From: Hyphomicrobiales bacterium | Lineage (GTDB): Bacteria; Pseudomonadota; Alphaproteobacteria; Rhizobiales; Rhizobiaceae | DNA: 64,000 bases | NCBI GenBank assembly: GCA_900465665.1 | Contig: UBJO01000037.1 | Location: 1-64,000, forward strand | Direction of reading: 5' to 3' | Part shown: one piece after another, positions 1 to 8,852 of the stretch | Layout: every line of letters starts with the position of its first letter | Position numbering within the stretch: position 1 is the stretch's first letter | Program-made: the position numbers and the translations under genes | Notes under the pieces: generated by a model | What the model was told of the DNA's origin: nothing | Database searches by the model: none | Seen by the model: only the letters and a program-made list of their open reading frames with translations

Positions 1-41
1 CTTGTGGGGAGGGTTGGGGAGGGGCCTTTATTCAGCTCCCC

Positions 42-758
42 TCAGGCAATCGCCGCCTTCTGCATCTCCACCAGTTCGGCAATGCCGTTCTTGGCAAGCG
101 CCATCAGCGCGCCGAACTCTTCCTCGCTGAACGGCGTGCCCTCGGCCGTGCCCTGGATTTCGACGATCCCGCCCGAACCCGTCATCACGAAGTTCGCATC
201 GGTCTCCGCGGACGAGTCCTCGAGGTAATCGAGATCGATGACAGGCTGGCTGGCGAAGACGCCGCAGGAGATCGCGGCGACGTGGTCCTTCAGAACCCGC
301 TCGACCTTGATCATGTTGCGGCTTTCCATCCACTTCAGGCAGTCGTAGAGCGCGATCCATGCGCCGGTGATGGATGCCGTGCGCGTGCCGCCATCAGCCT
401 GGATCACGTCGCAGTCGAGCGTGATCTGGCGTTCGCCGAGTTCCTTGAGATCCACCACGGCGCGCAGCGAGCGGCCGATCAGGCGCTGGATTTCCTGGGT
501 GCGGCCGCCCTGCTTGCCGGCGGCGGCTTCGCGCTTCATGCGGTCGCCGGTGGCGCGCGGCAGCATGCCGTATTCGGCGGTGACCCAGCCTTTGCCGGTA
601 TTGCGCAGCCACGGCGGCGTCTTTTCTTCAAGGCTCGCCGTGCAGAGCACGTGCGTGTCGCCGAATTTCACCAGACAGGAGCCTTCGGCGTGCTTGGAAA
701 AGTTGCGCTCGAAGGTGACCTTGCGCATCTGGTCGGTTTTTCTGCCTGATGGCCGCAT
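42..758 (-). CDS. rph: Ribonuclease PH
   Basis: A phosphorolytic 3'-5' exoribonuclease that trims the 3' ends of tRNA precursors in the cytoplasm. The 238-residue product is the normal family length and starts with the typical [10 protein letters not shown]. The phosphate- and RNA-binding stretch [20 protein letters not shown] lies at about residues 84-103, and the conserved [13 protein letters not shown] core begins near residue 115. It is divergent from hrcA, so the roughly 180 bp between them should hold both promoters. rph next to hrcA and grpE is a usual rhizobial arrangement. Nothing is truncated. Confidence 0.97.
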   Translation of the reverse strand: MRPSGRKTDQMRKVTFERNFSKHAEGSCLVKFGDTHVLCTASLEEKTPPWLRNTGKGWVTAEYGMLPRATGDRMKREAAAGKQGGRTQEIQRLIGRSLRAVVDLKELGERQITLDCDVIQADGGTRTASITGAWIALYDCLKWMESRNMIKVERVLKDHVAAISCGVFASQPVIDLDYLEDSSAETDANFVMTGSGGIVEIQGTAEGTPFSEEEFGALMALAKNGIAELVEMQKAAIA

Positions 759-876
759 CCTAATTCTCCTCGGTGCACGGGGCCGGGAACGCGGGCGCGA
801 TCCCAGGCTTCATCCTATGTGCGGGTCTGTTGTTGACCGCTTCTACGATTGGCGGCGCGCATTTGCAAATTCCCTT

Positions 877-904
877 TTGCGCCCACGGGGAGATTGGCTA
901 TATT
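877..904 (+). promoter_or_regulatory. Putative sigma-70-type promoter of hrcA
   Basis: TTGCGC (877-882) and TATATT (899-904) are separated by 16 bp, just upstream of hrcA. Transcription would begin about 30 nt before the ATG at 942. This is a pattern match only. I see no CIRCE element (TTAGCACTC-N9-GAGTGCTAA) here or before grpE, so hrcA autoregulation through CIRCE is not supported. Confidence 0.35.
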
Positions 905-941
905 TTGCGGCATCATTATCAGCATGGGTGCGCAAGGCTTA

Positions 942-2030
942 ATGGAATTCAGGTCGTCGACGATTTCGGACGCCGTTGCCGCGCTGGACGAACGCTCCAA
1001 GGAAATCTTCCGTCGCATCGTCGAGGGCTATCTGGAGACGGGCGAGCCGCTGGGCTCGCGCAATCTTTCGCGCATCCTGCCCATGTCGCTGTCGCCGGCC
1101 TCGGTGCGCAACGTCATGAGCGATCTGGAAGAGCTCGGCCTCGTCTATTCCCCGCATGTCAGCGCTGGCCGCCTGCCCACGCAGGTGGGCCTGCGCTTCT
1201 TCGTCGATGCCTTCATGCAGGTCGGCGATCTCTCCGCCGAGGACCGCGCCAATATCGACCGGCAGGTGCGGGCGGAAAGCCGTGACGGCCCGATGGAAGC
1301 GATGATGAACGAGGCAAGCCGCATGCTGTCGGGCATGTCGCGCGGCGCCGGTCTCGTCATCACCTCGAAGAGCGATCCCGTGCTCAAGCACGTCGAGTTC
1401 ATCCGCCTGGAGCCCACCAAGGCGCTTGCCGTTCTCGTCGGTGATCACGATCAGGTCGAAAACCGCATCATCGAACTCCCCGCCGGCGTCACCTCCTCGC
1501 AGCTCACCGAAGCCGCGAATTTCCTCAACGCCCACATGACCGGCCAGACGCTGCCCGAGCTGCGCAGCCAGCTCGGCCGCTTGAAGGCCGATGTGCGCCA
1601 CGAGCTCGACGCGCTGTCGCAGGATCTGGTGGAGCGCGGCATCGCGGTCTGGTCCGGCAGCGCGGATGAAGGCAAGCCGGCGCAGCTCATCATCCGCGGC
1701 CGCGCCAATCTCCTGGAGGGGCTGGGCAATCCGGATGATCTCGATCGGCTGCGCATGCTGTTCGATGATCTCGAGAAGAAGGACAGCCTGCTGGAGCTGC
1801 TGAACCTGGCCGAAAGCGGCCCGGGCGTTCGCATCTTCATCGGCTCGGAAAACAAACTCTTCTCGCTCTCCGGCTCTTCGCTGATCGTCGCACCCTATCG
1901 CGACGAGGACGACCGCATCGTCGGCGCCGTCGGCGTCATCGGCCCGACGCGGCTCAACTATTCGCGCATCGTGCCGATGGTCGATTACACCGCCCAGCTC
2001 ATGGCAAGGCTCTCGCGCCCGTCCAAATAG
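942..2030 (+). CDS. hrcA: Heat-inducible transcription repressor HrcA
   Basis: Repressor of class I heat-shock genes. In alphaproteobacteria it typically binds CIRCE upstream of groESL and is modulated by GroEL. The N-terminal winged-helix portion is clear (LGSRNLSR, LSPASVRNVMSDLEE), followed by SAGRLPTQVGLRFFVD and the GAF-like and dimerisation regions. The frame is open from 849, but I chose the ATG at 942 because it is preceded by AAGG at good spacing and gives 362 residues, the family norm. The ATG at 924 is an alternative. grpE follows about 660 bp downstream after an opposite-strand gene. The convergent neighbour ends 9 bp away. Confidence 0.96.
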   Translation: MEFRSSTISDAVAALDERSKEIFRRIVEGYLETGEPLGSRNLSRILPMSLSPASVRNVMSDLEELGLVYSPHVSAGRLPTQVGLRFFVDAFMQVGDLSAEDRANIDRQVRAESRDGPMEAMMNEASRMLSGMSRGAGLVITSKSDPVLKHVEFIRLEPTKALAVLVGDHDQVENRIIELPAGVTSSQLTEAANFLNAHMTGQTLPELRSQLGRLKADVRHELDALSQDLVERGIAVWSGSADEGKPAQLIIRGRANLLEGLGNPDDLDRLRMLFDDLEKKDSLLELLNLAESGPGVRIFIGSENKLFSLSGSSLIVAPYRDEDDRIVGAVGVIGPTRLNYSRIVPMVDYTAQLMARLSRPSK

Positions 2031-2039
2031 CGGTAGGCG

Positions 2040-2474
2040 TTACTCAGGCAGCTGCACGCCGGAGCCGCCCATTTCCGAAGGCATGTCCTTGAACTTCGGC
2101 AACCCGTCCTTCACGTGCAGGATGGTGTCTTCGTAGTTCACATGCATGGTCGGCTTGTAATCGAGATCGGGGATAACGGGCGCATAGACATCGGTCACGC
2201 CCCAGAGCGGATGCTCGCTGTAGAGATGCCCGCCGCAGGTGTCGCAGAATTTGCGCACGCTGTAATCGGTCTTCTGGAAGCTCTCGACATGCTCGCCACC
2301 CTTGGTGACGCGAACCGCCTGAGGCTGCCACAGCGTGAAGGTGTTGATCGGTCCGGCCGACCAGTGCTGGCAGGAGCGACAATGGCAATAGCCCATCGCG
2401 ACAGGCGTGCCGGTCACGGTCAGTTCCACGGCACCGCAAAAGCATTTCCCGACATAGACGTTTTCGTCGGCCAT
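2040..2474 (-). CDS. GFA / Mss4-like family protein
   Basis: A 144-residue zinc-binding protein of the glutathione-dependent formaldehyde-activating (GFA, CENP-V) family. Cysteine motifs are in the expected order: CFCG near residue 9, CHCRSC near residue 40 and CDTCGG near residue 78, which would hold structural and catalytic zinc. Family members include true Gfa enzymes and many of unknown substrate, so the reaction is not assignable. The frame extends upstream to 2570, but the ATG at 2474 has a strong GGGAGGT ribosome-binding site, so I use it. It is convergent with hrcA and a single-gene unit. Confidence 0.85.
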   Translation of the reverse strand: MADENVYVGKCFCGAVELTVTGTPVAMGYCHCRSCQHWSAGPINTFTLWQPQAVRVTKGGEHVESFQKTDYSVRKFCDTCGGHLYSEHPLWGVTDVYAPVIPDLDYKPTMHVNYEDTILHVKDGLPKFKDMPSEMGGSGVQLPE

Positions 2475-2626
2475 CTCAGCACCTCCCAGGTTGGGAGATG
2501 AGTGTCGCACCATATCAGCCTTTGCGAAAGTAAGAATGACATATGGCTGCCGCCTCGCTGTCGCTTTCATAAGCGGTCGTCACGGGCCGAACATGCCTGT
2601 GTTTCCGACCTTCTTCGTCACGCAGA

Positions 2627-2655
2627 CTTGATTTTTGATGTTCAAAGTTCGATAT
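2627..2655 (+). promoter_or_regulatory. Possible RpoH-type promoter of grpE
   Basis: CTTG at 2627-2630 and CGATAT at 2650-2655 lie 40-65 bp upstream of the grpE ATG, with 19 bp between them. This loosely resembles the alphaproteobacterial RpoH pattern (CTTG, 17-18 bp, CYTATNT). The spacing is slightly long, so this is weak evidence. Confidence 0.25.
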
Positions 2656-2693
2656 CGGGCACATCCAAAAGCCACCAATGACCGGAGAACGTC

Positions 2694-3314
2694 ATGACTG
2701 ACGAGACGACGAAGAACGGACCTGACGCAGCCGCGGAAGAAGCCGCAGCCGACGCCGCCGCAAACGTCGAGAACGAGACCGCAGCCGAGCCCGATCCGAT
2801 CGAGCTCCTGAAGGCTGAGAATGCCGAGCTGCGCGACCGCTATCTGCGCCTCGCCGCCGACATGGACAATCTGCGTCGCCGCACCGAGCGCGAAGTCAAG
2901 GACGCCAAGTCCTATTCCGCGGCCGGCTTCGCCCGCGACATGCTGGCTGTCTCCGACAACCTGCGCCGCGCGCTCGACGCCATTCCGGAAGAGGCCCGCG
3001 CCGGCGCCGATGCCGGCCTGACGACGCTGATCGAAGGTGTCGAGATGACCGAGCGCTCGATGCTGTCGACGCTGGAGCGCCACGGCGTGCGCAAGCTGGA
3101 GCCGGTCGGCCAGAAGTTCGATCCGAACTTCCACCAGGCGATGTTCGAAGTGCCGAACCCCGACGTGCCCAACAACACCGTCGTCCAGGTCGTCCAGGCC
3201 GGCTATTCCATCGGCGAACGCGTCCTGCGCCCCGCCATGGTCGGCGTCGCCAAGGGCGGCCCGAAGATCGTCGAAGCCGAAACCAACTCGGTCTTCGACC
3301 AGAAGGACGCCTGA
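2694..3314 (+). CDS. grpE: Nucleotide exchange factor GrpE
   Basis: Cochaperone that drives ADP release from DnaK. The 206-residue protein has an Ala/Glu-rich disordered N-terminus (about 40 residues), then the long dimerising helix ([29 protein letters not shown]), and the C-terminal beta domain ending in the conserved [19 protein letters not shown]. The start has GGAGAA upstream at good spacing. It is transcribed alone and followed by a GC-rich hairpin. dnaK and dnaJ are not in the window. Confidence 0.97.
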   Translation: MTDETTKNGPDAAAEEAAADAAANVENETAAEPDPIELLKAENAELRDRYLRLAADMDNLRRRTEREVKDAKSYSAAGFARDMLAVSDNLRRALDAIPEEARAGADAGLTTLIEGVEMTERSMLSTLERHGVRKLEPVGQKFDPNFHQAMFEVPNPDVPNNTVVQVVQAGYSIGERVLRPAMVGVAKGGPKIVEAETNSVFDQKDA

Positions 3315-3321
3315 TCCGATC

Positions 3322-3352
3322 GGGCCCGCATAAGCGGGCCTGACCTCATTTA
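3322..3352 (+). terminator. Hairpin terminator after grpE
   Basis: GGCCCGC (3323-3329) pairs with GCGGGCC (3334-3340) around a four-base loop, 8 nt after the grpE stop, followed by a moderately T-rich tail (ctcatttattc). The tail is weak for intrinsic termination. It may also serve the convergent nucleoside hydrolase gene. Confidence 0.5.
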
Positions 3353-3362
3353 TTCAAGATAG

Positions 3363-4307
3363 TCAGATGCGGGCGAAGCGTTCGATCAGGAGATCGAAGA
3401 AGCCGTCCGCGTCGACATCGCGCATCACGGTCGCGTTGCGCTTGCGGTCGGTCACGTGCCACCAATCGACCACGGTCATGCCGACGGTCAGCTCCGACTT
3501 CACTTCGATCTCGACATTGCAGACCCGTCCCTTGAACAGCTCCGGCTTCAGCAGATAGGCAACGACCGTCGGGTCGTGCAGCGGGCCGCCGTCGGTGCCG
3601 TATTTCTCGACATCGAAGCGCTCGAAGAATTCCAGCATCTCGACCATCGCGATCGCCGGACGCGTGCCGATCTCGGCCATGCGCTTGACGCGCGATTTGA
3701 GCGTCAAGAGCTTGTGCGTTACGTCGAGCGGCATCATCACGATCGGCACGCCGGAGCGGAACACGATGTCAGCGGCCTCGGGATCGACGTAGATGTTGAA
3801 TTCGGCCGCCGGCGTGATGTTGCCGCCCTCGGAATAGCCGCCGCCCATCATGACGAGCTCGCGCACGCGGCCGATGATGTCAGGCGCCTTCTGGAAGGCG
3901 AGGCCGATATTCGTCAGCGGTCCGAGCGTGCAGAGCGTCACGGTGCCTTCAGGCTCGCTGCGCAGCGTCTCGATGATGAAATCGACGGCGTGGCCGGCCT
4001 GCAGCGGCATGGTCGGCTCATCTAGCTTGGGACCGTCGAGGCCGGTCTTGCCATGCACATGCTCGGCGGTGACGAGTGGACGGGCGATCGGCTTGTCGGC
4101 GCCGGCGAAAACCTTGGTGTCGGTCTTGCCGCAGAGCTCGCAGACGATGCGCGCATTGCGGCTGGTATAGGAGAGCGGCACGTTGCCGGCGACGGTGGTG
4201 ATGCCGAGCAGTTCCAGTTCCTCAGGGCTGCCGAAGGCCAGCATGATCGCGGCCGCGTCGTCCTGACCTGGGTCGGTGTCGATAATGATCTTTCTCGGGT
4301 TTGCCAT
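3363..4307 (-). CDS. Inosine/uridine-preferring nucleoside hydrolase
   Basis: Hydrolyses the N-glycosidic bond of ribonucleosides to base and ribose for nucleoside salvage. The calcium-binding signature DTDPGQDDAAAI is at residues 9-20. VMMGGGYSEGGNITPAAEFN sits mid-protein, and the catalytic-histidine region GGPLHDPTVVAYLL lies in the C-terminal third. At 314 residues it is full length. The open frame continues upstream to 4442, but the ATG at 4307 begins the conserved MANPRKIIIDTD core. Substrate preference (IunH, RihA/B/C) cannot be read from the sequence. No transporter genes are adjacent. Confidence 0.9.
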   Translation of the reverse strand: MANPRKIIIDTDPGQDDAAAIMLAFGSPEELELLGITTVAGNVPLSYTSRNARIVCELCGKTDTKVFAGADKPIARPLVTAEHVHGKTGLDGPKLDEPTMPLQAGHAVDFIIETLRSEPEGTVTLCTLGPLTNIGLAFQKAPDIIGRVRELVMMGGGYSEGGNITPAAEFNIYVDPEAADIVFRSGVPIVMMPLDVTHKLLTLKSRVKRMAEIGTRPAIAMVEMLEFFERFDVEKYGTDGGPLHDPTVVAYLLKPELFKGRVCNVEIEVKSELTVGMTVVDWWHVTDRKRNATVMRDVDADGFFDLLIERFARI

Positions 4308-4501
4308 TCCGTTCGTCCCATCCTCCCGGTGCCTGTATCGACGCATGTATCGATGCATGCACCATCTGTTTATCTTCCCGCCGCAAATCGGCACAGCCGG
4401 CACCGGGCAGGATTTGATGCGAGGCGCAGCAAGCTTTGTCAAGGCGGTGCAATCGCGTGCTGGGAGAGGCGCACGTCTCGCTTCCCTGTCTTGCGCCCTG
4501 T

Positions 4502-4530
4502 CTTGCGAATGACAGCATTCGTTCCCATAT
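4502..4530 (+). promoter_or_regulatory. Candidate RpoH promoter of the small heat-shock gene
   Basis: CTTG at 4502-4505 is followed after 18 bp by CCCATAT at 4524-4530. This is a good match to the alphaproteobacterial sigma-32 pattern (CTTG, 17-18 bp, CYTATNT) and lies in front of an Hsp20 gene. Predicted transcription start is near 4537, leaving an untranslated leader of about 60 nt. Confidence 0.5.
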
Positions 4531-4554
4531 TAGCAACATCCGGATGCTGTCTTC

Positions 4555-4586
4555 AGGTCCGGAAGGGTCGCTTGCATCAAGGACTT
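4555..4586 (+). promoter_or_regulatory. Possible ROSE-like RNA thermometer before hsp20
   Basis: In the predicted leader, AGGTCC (4555-4560) can pair with GGACTT (4581-4586), and inside it CTTG (4571-4574) pairs with CAAG (4578-4581). The AAGGA Shine-Dalgarno-like element lies in the 3' strand of this hairpin. ROSE thermometers occur before many rhizobial sHSP genes. This one is short and only inferred by hand. Confidence 0.3.
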
Positions 4587-4595
4587 GGAACGCTG

Positions 4596-5027
4596 ATGAG
4601 CCGTATGACGCCTTTCGCCAGCCCGCTGTTGCTGGGTTTCGACGCCATGGAAAAGACGCTGGAGCGGATTTCCAAGGCGAGTGACGGATATCCCCCTTAT
4701 AATATCGAGCGCCTCGCCGCCGACCGCATCACCGATGATCCTGAGCGCCTGCGCATCACGCTGGCTGTCGCCGGCTTCAGCGAAGAGGAACTCGACATTT
4801 CCGTCGAGGAAAACCAGCTGGTCATCCGCGGCCGCCAGGTCGAGCAGGGCGAGCGCGAATATCTCTATCGCGGCATCGCCGCCAGACAGTTCCAGCGCAC
4901 TTTCGTGCTCGCCGATGGCATGCAGGTTCTCGGCGCGGGCCTCAAGAACGGCCTTCTGTCGGTGGATCTCATTCGCCCGGAGCCGTCGCGTATGGTGAAG
5001 AAAATTAACATTTCGGTCCCACAGTAG
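4596..5027 (+). CDS. Small heat-shock protein, Hsp20/IbpA family
   Basis: ATP-independent holdase that binds unfolding proteins. The 143-residue product has a short N-terminal arm, then the alpha-crystallin domain from about residue 40 (LRITLAVAGFSEEELDISVEENQL is its start; the dimer edge near LKNGLLSVDLIRPEP closes it) and a C-terminal IxV-type tail (KKINISVPQ). The ATG at 4596 begins the conserved MSRMTPFASPLLLGFDAMEK; the longer frame from 4053 runs through the neighbouring antisense gene and is not credible. An RpoH-like promoter precedes it. A DUF1150 gene follows 50 bp downstream, a pairing common in rhizobia. Confidence 0.93.
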   Translation: MSRMTPFASPLLLGFDAMEKTLERISKASDGYPPYNIERLAADRITDDPERLRITLAVAGFSEEELDISVEENQLVIRGRQVEQGEREYLYRGIAARQFQRTFVLADGMQVLGAGLKNGLLSVDLIRPEPSRMVKKINISVPQ

Positions 5028-5077
5028 GACAACGGCGCAAATCGCACCGTTGGTCCCTTCTCTCTGGAGGTACAGGA

Positions 5078-5335
5078 ATGTTGATGAAAGAAGCCAATTC
5101 GCACCTGACCAAGACCGAGCTTGCCGGCATCGGCAACGGCGAGGTCGCCTATATCAGGAAAATCCGCTCCGAGGATGTTCCCCGGTGTTTTCCGGAAGCT
5201 CCCGATATCGATCCGAACGTCGATCTCTGGGCGCTCTTCGGCGCGGACGGAACCCCGATCCTCTTAACGGACAACCGCTCCAGCACCTTCTTCAAGGCCG
5301 CTGAAGACGAGCTGAAGACGGTCAGCCTGCACTAA
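5078..5335 (+). CDS. DUF1150 family protein
   Basis: An 85-residue protein of the DUF1150 family, known mainly from alphaproteobacteria and of unknown function. Recognisable by AYIRKIRSEDV, an acidic middle and DLWALFGADGTPILLTDNR. It has a strong GGAGG ribosome-binding site (5066-5070) and lies 50 bp after hsp20 with a terminator right behind it, so the two form a bicistronic heat-shock unit. No signal peptide or membrane segment. Linkage to the sHSP suggests, but does not prove, a role in the same response. Confidence 0.88.
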   Translation: MLMKEANSHLTKTELAGIGNGEVAYIRKIRSEDVPRCFPEAPDIDPNVDLWALFGADGTPILLTDNRSSTFFKAAEDELKTVSLH

Positions 5336-5350
5336 AGGCGGGTCAGCATG

Positions 5351-5391
5351 AAAACAGACGGCGTTCCCCGGAGCGCCGTTGTTTTGTTTTT
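5351..5391 (+). terminator. Intrinsic terminator of the hsp20-DUF1150 unit
   Basis: GGCG/CGCC-centred stem (aaaacagacggcg against cgccgttgtttt) with a short loop, followed by TTTTGTTTTTG. It lies 15 nt after the DUF1150 stop. Its position also argues against the longer possible start of the following hydrolase gene. Confidence 0.85.
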
Positions 5392-5419
5392 GAGGGGCGA
5401 CTCATGCTACGCCCATCTC

Positions 5420-6163
5420 ATGCGAATAGCGTCCTTCCAGCGTTTCCCCATTTTCGATGACGCTGAGAAGGCGGCGGGCGTGATCCTGCGCGACCTGACA
5501 TGGGCCGATAGCCACGGCGCCGATCTCGCCATCTTTCCCGAATGCTACCTCCAGGGCCATAGCTACGACCGCTCGATCAACGAGCGGCGCGCGCTTTGCG
5601 TCGATGATCCGGCGCTGCGCCAGCTGCTCGGGACGCTCCGTTCCATCAGGACGGCCGTCATCGTCGGTTTTGTCGAGCGGCGTGGCGATCTGGTCTACAA
5701 CAGCGCCATGCTGATCGAGAGCGGCGCCGTGGCGGGCGTATACGCCAAGGCGAAACCGCTGGAAGATGGCTGCACCCCGGGCGATGCATTTCCCGTCTGG
5801 CGAAGAGCCGGCCGTGGCTTCGGCATCAATATCTGCAGCGACTTTCGTGATCCGGCATTCTCCGATGCCATCGTGGCAAACGGCGCCTCCGTCGTCTGCG
5901 CTCCGCTCAACATGATGATCCGGGCGCACAAGGTGGATCAATGGCGCGAGCCCGCGATCGAGAGCCTTCGCGCCTGCGCGGTCCGCACGGGCAGCTGGGT
6001 CATCTCCTCCGATGTCGTCGGCGACAGGGGAGATGGCTGGATGAGCTGCGGCTGCACGCTCGCGGTCGGGCCTGATGGCGTGATCGCGAGCAAGGCGCCT
6101 GAATGGCAAGAAGGCGCTATCCTGCTGGATATTCCGCCGTCGTTCGACGCTAGACGCGCTTGA
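5420..6163 (+). CDS. Carbon-nitrogen hydrolase (nitrilase superfamily)
   Basis: A 247-residue amidase-type enzyme of the nitrilase fold. The Glu-Lys-Cys catalytic triad is visible: E41 in FPECYLQG, K110 in YAKAKPL and C139 in NICSDFRDP. Substrate is unknown; relatives include omega-amidases, N-carbamoyl hydrolases and predicted amidohydrolases. The frame opens at 5348, but that stretch contains the upstream terminator, so I start at the ATG of [10 protein letters not shown]. Its 3' end overlaps the convergent trmB gene by 14 bp. Confidence 0.83.
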   Translation: MRIASFQRFPIFDDAEKAAGVILRDLTWADSHGADLAIFPECYLQGHSYDRSINERRALCVDDPALRQLLGTLRSIRTAVIVGFVERRGDLVYNSAMLIESGAVAGVYAKAKPLEDGCTPGDAFPVWRRAGRGFGINICSDFRDPAFSDAIVANGASVVCAPLNMMIRAHKVDQWREPAIESLRACAVRTGSWVISSDVVGDRGDGWMSCGCTLAVGPDGVIASKAPEWQEGAILLDIPPSFDARRA

Positions 6164-6851
6164 ACGTCAGATAGGCGGACGAGCGCCCTTCGCGCCTAGC
6201 CTTGGCCTCGTAGCGCGTGCTCGGCCAGCCCTCGTAGGGCGTCAACCAGTCGGCTGCGTTGCTGGCCTGCCAGTCGAAGCCGCCGTGGTCGCGGCATTTC
6301 AGAAGCGTCCAGTTCACATAGGTGTCGATGTCGGAGGCGAAGCAGAACAGGCCGCCGGGCTTCAGCACGCGGTGAAAGCGGTCAAGATTGGTCTTCGAGA
6401 CGAAGCGGCGCTTCCAGTGCTTCCGCTTCGGCCAGGGATCCGGGTAGAGCAGGTCGATCTGGTCGATCGATCCATCCGGCAGCCAGTCGAGCAGTTGCGT
6501 CGCGTCGTCGTTGTAGACGCGGACATTGCGGGCGCCGGCATTGTCGACGCTGGCAAGCAGCTTCTGCATCGAATTGATGAAGGGCTCGACGCCGATGAAG
6601 CCGGTCGAAGGCGTTTCGATCGCGCGGTGGATCAGATGCTCGCCGCCGCCGAAGCCGATCTCAAGACGCAGCCGGTTGGTCTCGACGGGAAAGAGAGTGC
6701 TCAGCGGCTCCGGGGGAGCCGCCGAGAGGTCGATGATGAACGCCGGCAAGAGGGTGCTGAGCTTCTCCGCCTGTTGTCCGCGAAGTGCCTTACCCTTGCG
6801 GCGACCGAAGAAAGCCTCGGTCGCGCGTCCGCGACGTTCCATGTCAGTCAT
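6150..6851 (-). CDS. trmB: tRNA (guanine-N7-)-methyltransferase
   Basis: Methylates G46 in the variable loop of tRNAs using SAM. The 233-residue protein shows the SAM site [13 protein letters not shown] near residues 66-78, [10 protein letters not shown], and the TrmB signature [14 protein letters not shown] near residues 137-150. It follows metK by 4 bp on the same strand, so the SAM-using enzyme is cotranscribed with the SAM synthetase, a usual rhizobial pairing. The N-terminal basic extension is typical of rhizobial homologues. Confidence 0.96.
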   Translation of the reverse strand: MTDMERRGRATEAFFGRRKGKALRGQQAEKLSTLLPAFIIDLSAAPPEPLSTLFPVETNRLRLEIGFGGGEHLIHRAIETPSTGFIGVEPFINSMQKLLASVDNAGARNVRVYNDDATQLLDWLPDGSIDQIDLLYPDPWPKRKHWKRRFVSKTNLDRFHRVLKPGGLFCFASDIDTYVNWTLLKCRDHGGFDWQASNAADWLTPYEGWPSTRYEAKARREGRSSAYLTFKRV

Positions 6852-6855
6852 CGTA

Positions 6856-8097
<1,242 letters not shown>

Positions 8098-8171
8098 TCC
8101 GGGATTCCCCTCAAAGAATAAAAAGCTCGGTAGTGGTACTCAGTTCAGGGTTGAAAAACAAGCGCAGAAGG

Positions 8172-8192
8172 ACATAAATATATCTTTATATC
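8172..8192 (-). promoter_or_regulatory. AT-rich palindrome upstream of metK
   Basis: ATAAA (8174-8178) and TTTAT (8185-8189) form an inverted repeat in a very AT-rich 20-bp island (cataaatatatctttatat), between the praR terminator and metK. Such islands are rare in this GC-rich sequence. It could be the metK promoter -10 region or an operator for a methionine/SAH-responsive repressor such as SahR; I cannot distinguish these. Confidence 0.3.
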
Positions 8193-8225
8193 TGCGACGA
8201 AGTGACAAATTTTGCCCAAAAAACG

Positions 8226-8253
8226 CAAAAAAGCGGCCTTTACGACCGCTTTC
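8226..8253 (-). terminator. Intrinsic terminator of praR
   Basis: On the minus strand AAAGCGG pairs with CCGCTTT around a nine-base loop, followed by TTTTTGCGTTTTTT. It lies 25 nt past the praR stop and separates praR from metK transcription. Confidence 0.85.
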
Positions 8254-8277
8254 TCTATTATGACTTATGAGGGATGC

Positions 8278-8697
8278 TTATTCGGAGTCGGCTTCGGCGG
8301 CCAGTGCCTTGACCAGTTCGACGACCTTGCGGCGCACCTTGGGATCGGTGATCTTCACGAAGGCGCGGTTCAGCTGCAGACCTTCCGAGGAAGACAGGAA
8401 GTCGACCACGTAGTTGGAGCTGGAGGCTTCCGCCATGCCACCCGCCATGCCAGCGTTCTCGCCGGGTGCATCCTCGAAGAAGAAGGAGACCGGAACGTTC
8501 AGAATGCTGGAGATGTTTTGCAGCCGGCTCGCGCCGACGCGGTTGGTGCCTTTTTCGTATTTCTGGATCTGCTGGAATGTAATGCCAAGGCTTTCCCCAA
8601 GCTTTTCCTGGCTCATTCCAAGCATAGTCCGGCGAAGGCGAATACGGCTGCCGACGTGAATGTCGATCGGGTTCGGCTTCTTCTTGTTCTCAATCAT
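8278..8697 (-). CDS. praR: XRE-family regulator, PraR/PhrR type
   Basis: A 139-residue transcriptional regulator with an N-terminal Cro/CI helix-turn-helix (SRIRLRRTMLGMSQEKLGESL, then TFQQIQKYEKGTNRVGASRL) and a C-terminal Ser/Glu-rich region. It closely resembles rhizobial PhrR (acid-inducible in Sinorhizobium) and PraR (repressor of quorum-sensing and biofilm genes in R. leguminosarum). Its position beside lnt (actA in Sinorhizobium acid-tolerance work) matches the published phrR-actA neighbourhood. Its own promoter and terminator are visible, so it is probably monocistronic. Confidence 0.88.
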   Translation of the reverse strand: MIENKKKPNPIDIHVGSRIRLRRTMLGMSQEKLGESLGITFQQIQKYEKGTNRVGASRLQNISSILNVPVSFFFEDAPGENAGMAGGMAEASSSNYVVDFLSSSEGLQLNRAFVKITDPKVRRKVVELVKALAAEADSE

Positions 8698-8823
8698 GGT
8701 GCTGCCCTAACAATAATTCTGCCCTTGTTTAAACCGGCACGCCCAAACCCATCCCCAAAACGCCACGTTGCAAAGTGTGATACACTCACCTTGAACCATA
8801 CGTTAAGAATGCCGATCCTAACC

Positions 8824-8852
8824 ACTATGCAATTTTAGGGGTTTTCGGTCAA
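8824..8852 (-). promoter_or_regulatory. Putative sigma-70-type promoter of praR
   Basis: On the minus strand TTGACC (8852-8847) and CATAGT (8829-8824) are spaced 17 bp apart, overlapping the end of lnt. This gives a leader of roughly 120 nt for praR. Downstream, on the same strand, TTAA-N7-TTCA resembles a degenerate CtrA box; I do not claim it as functional. Confidence 0.35.

Noticed and set aside
2580..2693. CIRCE element upstream of grpE
   Set aside because: No TTAGCACTC/GAGTGCTAA arms in this region or before hrcA.
8098..8225. SAM riboswitch in the metK leader
   Set aside because: Looked for a SAM-II pseudoknot or other known fold by eye and found none; only an AT palindrome is supported.
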